A stretch of 64,000 bases of DNA from Bradyrhizobium sp. Ai1a-2 (GTDB taxonomy: Bacteria; Pseudomonadota; Alphaproteobacteria; Rhizobiales; Xanthobacteraceae). Location of the stretch: the NCBI RefSeq assembly GCF_000426245.1, contig NZ_AUEZ01000010.1, positions 83,677 through 147,676 of the forward strand, written 5' to 3'. Position numbers and translations under genes: made by a program. Positions 7,922 through 16,587 of the stretch are shown piece by piece. The notes beneath the pieces are model-generated. The model was not told the origin of the DNA, made no database searches, and was given only the letters and a program-made list of their open reading frames with translations. Every line of letters starts with the position of its first letter. Within the stretch, counting starts at the first letter, position 1.

Positions 7922-9256
7922 ATGGCTCGCATAAGTCGGCGTGAGCTTTTTAAGCTTTCCGGCGGTGGTGCAGTTGCGGCGAGGACTGGGGGATTAGCGT
8001 CAATTCTTGCCCTGAAGCAGGCGCCCGCCTACGCACAGGCAACGACGATTCACTGGCTGCGCTGGAACGATTTCGTTCCTGCCTCGGATGACGTGCTTCG
8101 CAAGGTGATCGTTCCCGAATGCGTCAAGGCGCTCGGCATCAAGCTCAACATCGAGATGATCAACGGCAATGACATCCAGGCACGCACCACTTCCGCGATT
8201 CAGTCGGGCACCGGTCCGGATGTAATCTGCGCGCTCAACAACTGGGCGCAGCTCTATCCCGAGAGCGTCATCGACGTCAGCGATGTGGCAGAGGAGATCG
8301 GCCAGGCGCAGGGCGGCTTCTACGAGGAATCACGCGTCGTCGCCAATGACGGTAAGAAATGGATCGCGGTCCCCTGGTGCGTGCTCGGCGCGCAGTTGGC
8401 GTACCGCAAGTCCTGGTTCGCGGAGATCGGGTACGACGCGCCAAAGTTCCCGCAGACCTGGGAGGAATATCGCGAAGCCGGCAAGAAGCTGAAGGCCAAG
8501 GGCCGGCCCCTGGGACAGACGGTCGGCCACAGCTTCGGCGATCCGCCGACCTATGCCTATCCGTATCTTTGGTCATGGGGCGGCAAGGAGGTCGAAGCGG
8601 GCGGCAGGACGGTGGTGCTGAACTCCAGCGCGACGGTCGATTCCGTCAAGTTCGCCGTCGGCTTCTGGAACGACGCTTATGACGAGGGTGGGCTCGCCTG
8701 GGACGACACCAGCAACAACCGGGCCTTCCTCGCCGGCACGATCAGCAGCACATTAAACGGCGCCTCGATCTATATCGAGGCCAAGCGCAAGCCCCAGGTC
8801 TATCTGACCGAAACCGGCGCCCCGCTGTGGCAAGACATCCTGCACGCGCCGCTGCCCAAGGGGAACGCCGGCCAGTTCGGCTATCACCTGCCGATGTCGA
8901 ACATGCTGATGAAGTATGTGAAGGACCAGAAGGCCGGCAAGGAGTTCCTGCGCTGGATCACCTCCAAACCGGTCTATCAGGCATGGTTCGATTCCCAGCA
9001 GGGCTACTCCGTCGGAGCGACCACGGTTTGGGAGCAGGACAAGCTCTGGGAGAAGGACCCCGTGATGCTGCCCTTCCGGACGGCGGCGCGGGCCGGACGC
9101 TTCCCCGGCTACGCCGGACCGGCCGACCGCCGCGCAGCTGAGGTGCTCAGCAAGTACATCATGGTCGACATGACGGCAAAGGCGATACAGGGCATGCCGC
9201 CGCAAGACGCGGTGAAATGGGCGCACGACGAGGTCGCGAGGATTTATGCCGCTTGA
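7922..9256 (+). CDS. ABC transporter substrate-binding protein (sugar type, family 1)
   Basis: 444 residues. The start ATG at 7922 is preceded by GGGAGGACAG. The N-terminus carries a twin-arginine-like signal (SRRELFKLSGGGAVAAR) with cleavage probably after AYAQA near residue 40, so it is periplasmic and may be exported by Tat. The mature part has the fold markers of carbohydrate-binding proteins (IQSGTGPDVICALNNW, AYRKSWFAEIGYDAPKFPQTWEEY, AFLAGTISSTLNGASIY). It is the first gene of a four-gene importer operon with two permeases and an ATPase. Substrate is unknown; sugar, polyol or glycerol-phosphate-like compounds are typical for the class. Confidence 0.9.
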   Translation: MARISRRELFKLSGGGAVAARTGGLASILALKQAPAYAQATTIHWLRWNDFVPASDDVLRKVIVPECVKALGIKLNIEMINGNDIQARTTSAIQSGTGPDVICALNNWAQLYPESVIDVSDVAEEIGQAQGGFYEESRVVANDGKKWIAVPWCVLGAQLAYRKSWFAEIGYDAPKFPQTWEEYREAGKKLKAKGRPLGQTVGHSFGDPPTYAYPYLWSWGGKEVEAGGRTVVLNSSATVDSVKFAVGFWNDAYDEGGLAWDDTSNNRAFLAGTISSTLNGASIYIEAKRKPQVYLTETGAPLWQDILHAPLPKGNAGQFGYHLPMSNMLMKYVKDQKAGKEFLRWITSKPVYQAWFDSQQGYSVGATTVWEQDKLWEKDPVMLPFRTAARAGRFPGYAGPADRRAAEVLSKYIMVDMTAKAIQGMPPQDAVKWAHDEVARIYAA

Positions 9257-9349
9257 TGCCTCTTCTTCCGCGCGCTAGGTTTTGATCTCTCGCCCCGGTG
9301 CTGCGGCCCGCGGCCGCAGCGCTCCGGCAGCCGTTCGGAGAATCGCTCG

Positions 9350-10291
9350 ATGGTCATCGACTCCGTCGCCGCTGCAAGACCCTATGTGGCCGCGCCGCGG
9401 CGCGGGCCGGTTACGCGAGTCCTTGAGAACGAGCGCTGGTTCGCTTTCTTCTTGCTGCTGCCGACCGCGGTGCTGCTCGGCCTCTTCATCGCCTATCCTT
9501 TCGTCAAGGGCGTGATGCTGGCGGTGACCGACGCCAAGGTCGGCGTGCCCGGAAACTTCGTCGGACTGCAGAATTTCGCAGTGCTGATGAACGACAGCAT
9601 CTTCCGCATCGCGGTCTGGAACACGATCCTCTACACGGCGGTGACCACCGTTTTCAAGCTGGCGCTCGGCTTGTGGCTTGCCCTGTTGCTCAATCGCCAT
9701 TTCAGGGCAAAGGCGCTGACCCGCGCCTTCATCCTGTTGCCCTTCATCATCCCGACCGTGCTCTCGACCTTTGCGTGGAAGTGGATGTTCGATCCGACCT
9801 TCAGCGTCATCAACTGGACGCTCTTTCACCTCGGCATCATCCGCACCCGCATCAATTGGCTGGGCGACCCCCAACTTGCGCTGATCTCGGTGATGATCGT
9901 CAATGTCTGGCGCGGCGTGCCGTTCTACGCAATCAGCCTGCTCGCTGGATTGCAGACCATCAACCCGGAACTGGCCGAGGCGGCCGCGATCGACGGCGCG
10001 CGGCCCTGGCAGCGTTTCCGCTACATCACCTGGCCTTTGCTGCTGCCGGTTACCATGGTCGTCGTGCTGTTCTCGGTAATCCAGACGTTCGCCGATTTCC
10101 AGCTCGTCTATATCCTGACCGGCGGCGGACCGGCCAACGCCACGCAGCTCTTCGCCACCTATGCCTATCAGGTCGGCGTCGGCACGGGTCTCTTGAGCGA
10201 GGGCGCGGCGATATCGCTCGCGATGTTCCCGGTGCTGCTTATCGTCGTCGTCGTGCAGCTCCTCTATATCCGCCGCGTGGAGACACACTGA
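9350..10291 (+). CDS. ABC transporter permease (MalF/UgpA type)
   Basis: 313 residues, with about six membrane helices starting at residue 28 (WFAFFLLLPTAVLLGLFIAY). The cytoplasmic coupling loop that contacts the ATPase is present as EAAAIDGARPWQRFRYITWPLL (EAA motif) near residue 210. It lies 93 bases after the binding-protein gene and overlaps the next permease by one base (TGATG), so it is translationally coupled. It forms the membrane channel together with the product of 10291-11142. Confidence 0.93.
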   Translation: MVIDSVAAARPYVAAPRRGPVTRVLENERWFAFFLLLPTAVLLGLFIAYPFVKGVMLAVTDAKVGVPGNFVGLQNFAVLMNDSIFRIAVWNTILYTAVTTVFKLALGLWLALLLNRHFRAKALTRAFILLPFIIPTVLSTFAWKWMFDPTFSVINWTLFHLGIIRTRINWLGDPQLALISVMIVNVWRGVPFYAISLLAGLQTINPELAEAAAIDGARPWQRFRYITWPLLLPVTMVVVLFSVIQTFADFQLVYILTGGGPANATQLFATYAYQVGVGTGLLSEGAAISLAMFPVLLIVVVVQLLYIRRVETH

Positions 10292-11142
10292 TGATAGAGG
10301 GTGCGCGCTGGCGTCGTTGGGTCTTCTTCAATCTCCCGCTCGTGCTGTTCGTGGTCGGGCTGCTGTTCCCGTTCTATTGGATGATGGTCACGACGGTGCG
10401 GCCGGACGCCGAGCTCTATCGTCCGTGGATGGCGCCGAACTACACGCCGTTCTGGACGCTCAATCCGACCCTCGACCATATCCGGTACCTCCTGGACGAA
10501 ACGCTGTTCAGCAGATGGATGCTGAACACCTTCTTCATCTCGGTGCTGGCCACGGTGATCTCGCTGTTCTGCGGGCTCCTCGCCGGCTACGCGCTTTCCC
10601 GGCTCAAATTTCCGTTCGCCGGCAGCCTCGGCACCGGAATCTTCATCACCTATCTCGTGCCGCAGACGCTGCTGTTCATTCCGCTCGCCGATATCATCCG
10701 CAACTTCCGCCTCGGCGATACGCCCTGGGCGCTCGTTCTCACATACCCGACCTTCCTCATTCCGTTCTGCACCTGGCTGCTGATGGGTTACTTCAAGGCG
10801 ATCCCGCGCGAGCTCGAGGAATGCGCCCGGATCGACGGCGCGACGCGCTGGCAGGCGATGGTCTACATCGTCTTCCCGGTCGCCGTGCCGGGTATCCTGT
10901 CAGCCGGAATCTTCGCCTTCACGCTGTCGTGGAACGAGTTCATCTATGCCCTCGTCTTCCTGTCCTCGCCGGAGCAGAAGACGGTCGCCGTCGGCATCAC
11001 CTCGGAGCTTGTCCGCGGCGACGTGTTCTACTGGGGCTCGCTGATGGCCGGCGCCCTTCTCGGTTCGGTGCCGGTGGCGCTAATCTATTCGTTCTTTGTC
11101 GAGTACTACGTCGCCGGCATCACCGGCTCCGTCAAAGGGTGA
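10291..11142 (+). CDS. ABC transporter permease (MalG/UgpE type)
   Basis: 283 residues with six predicted membrane helices. The coupling loop EECARIDGATRWQAMVYIVFPVAVPG is present in the second half (about residues 173-198). The start ATG at 10291 shares its A with the TGA stop of the upstream permease; the longer open frame upstream is a shadow of that gene. Second half of the heterodimeric channel of this importer. Confidence 0.93.
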   Translation: MIEGARWRRWVFFNLPLVLFVVGLLFPFYWMMVTTVRPDAELYRPWMAPNYTPFWTLNPTLDHIRYLLDETLFSRWMLNTFFISVLATVISLFCGLLAGYALSRLKFPFAGSLGTGIFITYLVPQTLLFIPLADIIRNFRLGDTPWALVLTYPTFLIPFCTWLLMGYFKAIPRELEECARIDGATRWQAMVYIVFPVAVPGILSAGIFAFTLSWNEFIYALVFLSSPEQKTVAVGITSELVRGDVFYWGSLMAGALLGSVPVALIYSFFVEYYVAGITGSVKG

Positions 11143-11163
11143 CGGTGAGCCAAAGGGTTGGCC

Positions 11164-12255
11164 ATGTCTCGGGTCATCATCCGGAATTTGAACAAGAGGT
11201 TTGACGGGGTCCATGCCGTCAAGGACGTGAATCTTGAGATTCACGACAAGGAATTCGTGGTGCTTGTGGGTCCCTCGGGCTGCGGCAAAACGACCACCCT
11301 CCGCATGGTGGCCGGGCTCGAAACCATCACCTCAGGCGAGATCCTGATCGGCGACCGCATCGTCAACGAGCTGCCCCCGATGGACCGCGACATCGCCATG
11401 GTGTTCCAGAACTACGCCCTTTACCCGCACATGAGCGTCTACGACAACATGGCCTTCGGCCTGAAGATGCGCGGGTTCGATCGCACCGAGATCGCCAGCC
11501 GCGTGAAGGCCGCGGCCGAGATTCTTGGCATCGAGGAGCAGTTGCAACGCAAGCCGCGGCAGCTCTCCGGCGGCCAGCGGCAGCGCGTCGCCCTGGGCCG
11601 CGCCATCGTTCGACATCCGCAGGTGTTTCTGTTCGACGAGCCGCTATCGAACCTCGACGCCAAGCTGCGCATCCAGATGCGGGTGGAGATCAAGAAGATC
11701 CACGATCGCCTCGGCACCACCGCAATCTACGTCACTCATGATCAGGTCGAAGCGATGACGCTTGGCGATCGCGTGGTCGTCATGAAGGATGGTCTCGTTC
11801 AGCAGGTGGGCGAGCCGCTCGAGCTCTACAACGAGCCCGCCAACCGCTTCGTCGCAGGCTTCATCGGCTCCCCCGCCATGAACTTCGCGACGGTGGAAAT
11901 GGCCGACACTGACGGCGCGCTCTGGGCCCGCCATGAGGGCATCCGCCTCAAGCTGCCGGCCGCCATCGCGGACCGGCTCCGGCAGCATGTGGGGGGGAAG
12001 GTCACGCTTGGCATCCGGCCGGAGGATCTGCGCGTCGCGTCCGGCAGTGACACGGCGGACCTCAGCTTCGATGCCGTGGTCGAGGTCATCGAGAAGCTCG
12101 GCTCCCAGATCCTCCTTGATGTGAGGGTCGGCCCCAACATGATGGTGGCCGCAGTGGAGCCGACCGTGAAAGCGAAAGTCCACGACCGGCTTCGCCTCGC
12201 GCTGAATCCCGACCGGCTGTACTTCTTCGACCGCGTGTCGCAAGCCGCAATCTGA
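11164..12255 (+). CDS. ugpC: ABC transporter ATP-binding protein (MalK/UgpC type)
   Basis: 363 residues. Walker A is GPSGCGKTT (36-44), the Q-loop follows, the signature is LSGGQRQRVALGRA (about 132-145), Walker B is VFLFDEPLSNLDA, and the H-loop is IYVTHDQVEAMTL. The C-terminal TOBE/MOP regulatory domain starts around residue 240 and includes LGIRPEDL. The ATG at 11164 with AAAGGG 6 bases upstream is preferred to a TTG at 11158. It drives the importer encoded just upstream. Fragments of a closely related gene occur at 14118-14262 and 24264-24287 (see findings). The symbol reflects family, not proven substrate. Confidence 0.92.
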   Translation: MSRVIIRNLNKRFDGVHAVKDVNLEIHDKEFVVLVGPSGCGKTTTLRMVAGLETITSGEILIGDRIVNELPPMDRDIAMVFQNYALYPHMSVYDNMAFGLKMRGFDRTEIASRVKAAAEILGIEEQLQRKPRQLSGGQRQRVALGRAIVRHPQVFLFDEPLSNLDAKLRIQMRVEIKKIHDRLGTTAIYVTHDQVEAMTLGDRVVVMKDGLVQQVGEPLELYNEPANRFVAGFIGSPAMNFATVEMADTDGALWARHEGIRLKLPAAIADRLRQHVGGKVTLGIRPEDLRVASGSDTADLSFDAVVEVIEKLGSQILLDVRVGPNMMVAAVEPTVKAKVHDRLRLALNPDRLYFFDRVSQAAI

Positions 12256-12293
12256 TGTTGTTGTAGCTCTGGCCCGCTCGGGATGGGGCCGTG

Positions 12294-13982
12294 TTACTCG
12301 GTAGCCGCGGCGAGGTGCGGCTTGGAGAGGTGCTGCTTCAGCCGCGTGATTCCTTCCGGCGCCCAGTCGCGAACGTCAGTCACCTCGATCCACGCGTCGA
12401 TGTAGTGCGCCGGAGCATAGACGTGGCCGTAGCCGATCGGCGCCTCGGTCGCCATGAACATGTCCAGCATCAATTGGAAAAGAGTTGCAATCGGGTACCA
12501 GCGCAATTGCGGCGACACGTCCGGGCCGCGCGGCGGCCGCATCCAGTCCGGCTCGCGATAGAGGCTGCGGTAGTCGAAAAAGGTCGCCGGATCGCTTGCA
12601 TATTGCAGGTAGACGATCCGCACCGGCCCCCACGGGGCATTCGGGCCTGGGCGCTCGGCGGCCTCTCCGTGCTGGTTCATGAACCGCACGAACGACCCAT
12701 CGCGAAAGCGGGGAAGCCAGGCGGGCGATCCGGGATTGCGATGGTCGGTGAGCCAGCGCCAGAGCCTGCTCGAATAGGGCGGCCCGCTCCAGAGCGCGCC
12801 ATTGAAGGGGTCGCCCATCACTTCGATCAGGTCCGTCGCCTGTTCGGAATTCGCAGCGCCAAGACTGATACCGTGGAGATAAAGCCTCGGCCGGCTCTCC
12901 TTGGGCAGCGTGATCCAATATCCGTAGATCTCCGTGAAGAGGGCGCGCGCGACATCAGCGCTGTAGCCCGGATCCACGAGCAGGTAGAGCCAACTGGCGA
13001 GATAGGAGTACTGCAGAGCGACGCTCGCCACGTCACCGTTGTGCAGATATTCGACGCTGTCGATCGCCGCCGGGTCGACCCAGCCGGTGCCGGTCGGCGT
13101 TATCACGACAAGGACGGATCGTTCGAAACCGCCGACGCGCTTCAATTCTTCTAGCGCAAGCTTGGCGCGCCGCTCAAGCGTGTCCGCCGATCGCAATCCG
13201 ACATAGGCGCGAATGGGCGCGAGCGCTCGCTTGCCCGACAAAGTGCGTATGTCTTCGCTGGTCGGCCCCGAGGAGATGAACTCTCGTCCCTGCCGCCCGA
13301 GCTTGTCCCAGGCGAGCAGGGAAGCGCTGCTTCCGGTCTTCAAAGGGTCTGTGGGCGGCCGAGTCTCCGGCTCGATCATTGCGTCGTATTCCCGGAAGGA
13401 CGACTCCGCGACGTGCAGGAACGTCCGGAAGAGAACTCCATTGATGACCGACCAGAACAGCGCAACCGCTGCGATGACGCCGATGACGTTAGACACCCGC
13501 CCTGGCAGGAAGCGATTGACTCTTGTCGCCACAAAGCGAAGCGTCAGTCGAAAGAGCCGCGCGAGCGCGATCAGGACTGCGAAAACCGTCAGCGCAATCA
13601 GGCTGACCTCGAGCGGATACACCGTGTCGACTGGCTCGAGTTTCATCAACACACGGATTGAATTCTGCCATTGCGCCGCCTGCCAGAGGGAGCTGATCGC
13701 AACGATCGCGCCAGCGGTGGCGGCGGCGAGCTTGACGACGCGCAGAGAGCGGCCGGTGAGTTGCGCGAGCTCCATATAGGCCCAAAGCCAAACGCCAAAC
13801 ACGCCGATGCCGTATCCGGCCGCAAGCGAGCATCCCGAAAGCACGCCCTGCGTCAAATATGTCCGTGGCAACAGTGTCGGCGTCAGCGATGCGGCAAAAA
13901 AGAGCGTTCCGACGAGAATGCTGCCGGCAGAGAATGAAGGCCATAGCTTTCTCTTTATGGCTGGGAATCGATTCGTAACCAT
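12294..13982 (-). CDS. Membrane alpha/beta-hydrolase (Abhydrolase_9 type)
   Basis: 562 residues from the ATG at 13982. The N-terminal third holds about four to five hydrophobic segments (for example AGSILVGTLFFAASLTPTLL, VSLIALTVFAVLIALARLF, VIGVIAAVALFWSVINGVLF). The C-terminal part is an alpha/beta-hydrolase fold with the nucleophile region RLYLHGISLGAANSEQ and other blocks typical of the Abhydrolase_9 family (PTGTGWVDPAAIDSVEYLHNGDVASVALQYSYLASW, in part). The frame is open upstream to 14150, but that extension is antisense to the transporter-gene remnant and is not part of the protein. Physiological substrate unknown; lipid or ester hydrolysis at the membrane is likely. It converges on ugpC. 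Confidence 0.8.
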   Translation of the reverse strand: MVTNRFPAIKRKLWPSFSAGSILVGTLFFAASLTPTLLPRTYLTQGVLSGCSLAAGYGIGVFGVWLWAYMELAQLTGRSLRVVKLAAATAGAIVAISSLWQAAQWQNSIRVLMKLEPVDTVYPLEVSLIALTVFAVLIALARLFRLTLRFVATRVNRFLPGRVSNVIGVIAAVALFWSVINGVLFRTFLHVAESSFREYDAMIEPETRPPTDPLKTGSSASLLAWDKLGRQGREFISSGPTSEDIRTLSGKRALAPIRAYVGLRSADTLERRAKLALEELKRVGGFERSVLVVITPTGTGWVDPAAIDSVEYLHNGDVASVALQYSYLASWLYLLVDPGYSADVARALFTEIYGYWITLPKESRPRLYLHGISLGAANSEQATDLIEVMGDPFNGALWSGPPYSSRLWRWLTDHRNPGSPAWLPRFRDGSFVRFMNQHGEAAERPGPNAPWGPVRIVYLQYASDPATFFDYRSLYREPDWMRPPRGPDVSPQLRWYPIATLFQLMLDMFMATEAPIGYGHVYAPAHYIDAWIEVTDVRDWAPEGITRLKQHLSKPHLAAATE

Positions 13983-14117
13983 CGTGCTGCGAGCGAAGTG
14001 CGGTCGGGAAAGCGCCGTTGAACGGATTGCAACAGCAGCGCGAGTATGCGGCGTACTGGCACAAGTGTCAGCCCTGTTTGCGAGTGGTCGCTCAATTGTC
14101 TTCGTGCCACCTGCTTT

Positions 14118-14262
14118 CGATACCAGCTTCGATGCCGTGGTCGAGGTCATCGAGAAGCTCGGCTCCCGAATTTCTCTTGGACGTCAGGGTCGGCCCCAGC
14201 ACGATGGCGGCCGCGGTCGAGCAGACCGTCCGCCGGTGTGGAACCAAGGCCAGCGTCGGGAA
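14118..14262 (+). pseudogene. Remnant of a second ugpC-like ATPase gene (TOBE-domain end)
   Basis: Positions 14124-14167 are identical, base for base, to 12063-12106 inside ugpC. Beyond that, similarity continues with a one-base shift: one frame reads SFDAVVEVIEKLGS, another reads FLLDVRVGPSTMAAAVEQTV, matching SFDAVVEVIEKLGS and ILLDVRVGPNMMVAAVEPTV of UgpC. The rest of the gene is absent. It lies between the alpha/beta-hydrolase start and the histidine kinase. It is a frameshifted, truncated duplicate and cannot encode a working ATPase. Confidence 0.85.
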
Positions 14263-14289
14263 TTATCGCCCCCAAAGGGCGTTACGGTC

Positions 14290-16443
14290 ATGGAGATACC
14301 AGCGATCGGCCGGAACGCCCATGTAGCGCGTCGCGAGGATCCAGTGCTGTCTGAGAAAGCTGCTCGGCAGTCGACCACTTTGGGGTTCCTCGCTGACGGC
14401 GGCGAGCTGAGCGCAATGATGCGCTCCCTCGACTGGTCCGACTCGCCGCTCGGTCATCCTGCCCATTGGTCTCAGGCGCTGAAGACGACGGTCGGCATGC
14501 TGCTGGCCGCACAGGCTCAGATTGTGCTGTTCTGGGGTCCCGATTTTGTTGCGCTCTACAACGACGCCTACGCACCGGGTATCGGCGACAAGCATCCGCA
14601 CGCCCTCGGTCGGCCGGCGATCGAGAACTGGGAGGAACTGTGGGACGATCTCGAACCGCTCCTTGCCGGGGTCCGTCAAACCGGGAAAACCTTCGCCGCC
14701 AAGGATCGCCCCTTCTACATCGAGCGTCACGGTTACGGCGAGACCAGCTACTGGGATGTATCCTATTCGGCCGTGCCCGACGATGATGGCTCGGTCGGAG
14801 GCGTCCTTTGCATCGTCTCCGACACGACCGAACGCGTTCTGGCCGAGACACGGCTGCGCGCAAGCGAAGCACGTTACAGGGAGCTGAATACGAATCTTGA
14901 AGAGCGGGTTGCCGAACGCACGGCCGAGCGTCACTTGCTTGCCAGTATTGTGGAAACGACCGACGGGCAGATTCAAGCCCTTGATCTGAACCATCGCTGG
15001 CTGGCCATCAACGCGGCCTGTGCGGATGCGTATGAGCGCATCTATGGCAAGCGACCAAAAATCGGAGAGAAGCTGCAGGAGTTTCTTGCCGATCGGCCCG
15101 AGCATCTCGTAGCGGCAGTCGCAGTGTGGGAGCGGGCGCTGGGAGGCGAGACTTTCGCGACGATTGAGGAGTTCGGCGACCCCAAATATGACCGGCGCGT
15201 CTACGAAATGAAGTTCGAGACCCTTCGCGCCGCGGACGGCACGCGGATCGGCGCGTTCTTGACGGGGCGCGACATCACGGATCGTCTGGAGGAGCAGGCA
15301 CGGCTCGCACAAGCCGAGGAAGCCTTGCGCCAGGCCCTGAAGATGGAGGCAATGGGCCAGCTCACGGGAGGCGTTGCGCACGACTTCAACAATTTGCTCA
15401 CGCCGATTGTCGGCCTGCTCGACATGCTTCAGCGAAAAGGCATCGGAGGGGAGCGCGAGCATCGTCTGATCGCCGGAGCAGCACAAGCGGCTGAGCGTGC
15501 GAAAACGTTGGTTCAGCGTCTTCTCGCTTTCGCGCGTCGCCAACCGCTTCAGGCGGTCCCGGTAAATATTCGTCACCTCGTTGCCGAGATGGGAGATCTG
15601 GTCTCGAGCACGACGGGACCGCAAATCCAGGTGACGGTGGACGCGCCCGAAGCGCTTCCCGCGGCCATGGCCGACCCCAACCAGATCGAGATGGCGGCGA
15701 TTCTGAACCTCAGCGTGAACGCCCGGGATGCGATGCCCGACGGGGGCGCGCTGTGTATCTCGGCCAAAGCCCAGACCATTGAAGGCGCACACCGGTCAAG
15801 ATTGAACCCGGGCGCCTATGTCTGCATTTCGGTCGCGGATACCGGGGTCGGGATGGACGAATCGACGCTCGTCCGTGCCATCGAACCGTTCTTCTCGACC
15901 AAAGGCGTGGGGCAAGGAACTGGTCTCGGCCTCTCGATGGTCCACGGCCTTGCGTCGCAGCTGGGCGGAGCACTGACAATACAGAGTGCGCCAGGTGTCG
16001 GGACCACGGTCGAGTTGTGGTTGCCGGTTAGTCGTGCGGTTGCAGGGCCGATCGATACCGACCCTCAACCAGACCTGCGGCCTGCTGCTGTCGGCACAGC
16101 TCTGCTGGTCGATGATGAACCGCTCGTTCGAATGAGCACGGCCGAGATGCTTAGCGAACTCGGATATCGCGTTGTCGAAGCCGGATCGGCCGAGGATGCG
16201 CTTCAACGCGTCGAGGAGGGGGTTCGGCCGACGCTGCTTGTAACAGATCACCTCATGCCGGGCATGAGCGGTACGGATCTGGGCCGCACTCTTCGCGCCA
16301 ATTATCCCGAGCTTCAGGTTCTCATCGTGTCAGGTTACGCCAAGAACGAAGGCATCACGCCGGATCTGGCGCGGCTCACCAAACCTTTTCGAAGCGATGA
16401 ATTGGCGGCGAGCCTTGCCAACCTGTCCAAGGCCGGACGTTAG
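14290..16443 (+). CDS. Hybrid sensor histidine kinase (PAS-PAS-HisKA-HATPase-REC)
   Basis: 717 residues, soluble. Two PAS-like sensor domains (about 50-190 and 225-335) are followed by HisKA with GGVAHDFNN and phospho-acceptor His364, an ATPase domain ([25 protein letters not shown]) and a receiver with Asp653 in [11 protein letters not shown]. The N-box reads [17 protein letters not shown], one alanine longer than the usual IELAILNLxxNARDAM because of a repeated GCG codon (about 15694-15699). The ATG at 14290 is preferred; the frame is open upstream through the ugpC remnant, which cannot belong to the protein. No cognate regulator is adjacent. Confidence 0.83.
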   Translation: MEIPAIGRNAHVARREDPVLSEKAARQSTTLGFLADGGELSAMMRSLDWSDSPLGHPAHWSQALKTTVGMLLAAQAQIVLFWGPDFVALYNDAYAPGIGDKHPHALGRPAIENWEELWDDLEPLLAGVRQTGKTFAAKDRPFYIERHGYGETSYWDVSYSAVPDDDGSVGGVLCIVSDTTERVLAETRLRASEARYRELNTNLEERVAERTAERHLLASIVETTDGQIQALDLNHRWLAINAACADAYERIYGKRPKIGEKLQEFLADRPEHLVAAVAVWERALGGETFATIEEFGDPKYDRRVYEMKFETLRAADGTRIGAFLTGRDITDRLEEQARLAQAEEALRQALKMEAMGQLTGGVAHDFNNLLTPIVGLLDMLQRKGIGGEREHRLIAGAAQAAERAKTLVQRLLAFARRQPLQAVPVNIRHLVAEMGDLVSSTTGPQIQVTVDAPEALPAAMADPNQIEMAAILNLSVNARDAMPDGGALCISAKAQTIEGAHRSRLNPGAYVCISVADTGVGMDESTLVRAIEPFFSTKGVGQGTGLGLSMVHGLASQLGGALTIQSAPGVGTTVELWLPVSRAVAGPIDTDPQPDLRPAAVGTALLVDDEPLVRMSTAEMLSELGYRVVEAGSAEDALQRVEEGVRPTLLVTDHLMPGMSGTDLGRTLRANYPELQVLIVSGYAKNEGITPDLARLTKPFRSDELAASLANLSKAGR

Positions 16444-16587
16444 CTGACGCCACCCCCATTCAACTCCGGGCGAGGATGTTGGATCGTGACAAACGTAACC
16501 GTCTAAGGGTTGCTAAACGTGCGATCACGGCGTCTGCTCATGCAGATGAGCGTGCGCCCGAGGCGGGCTGCGCAGTACCGGAATTAT

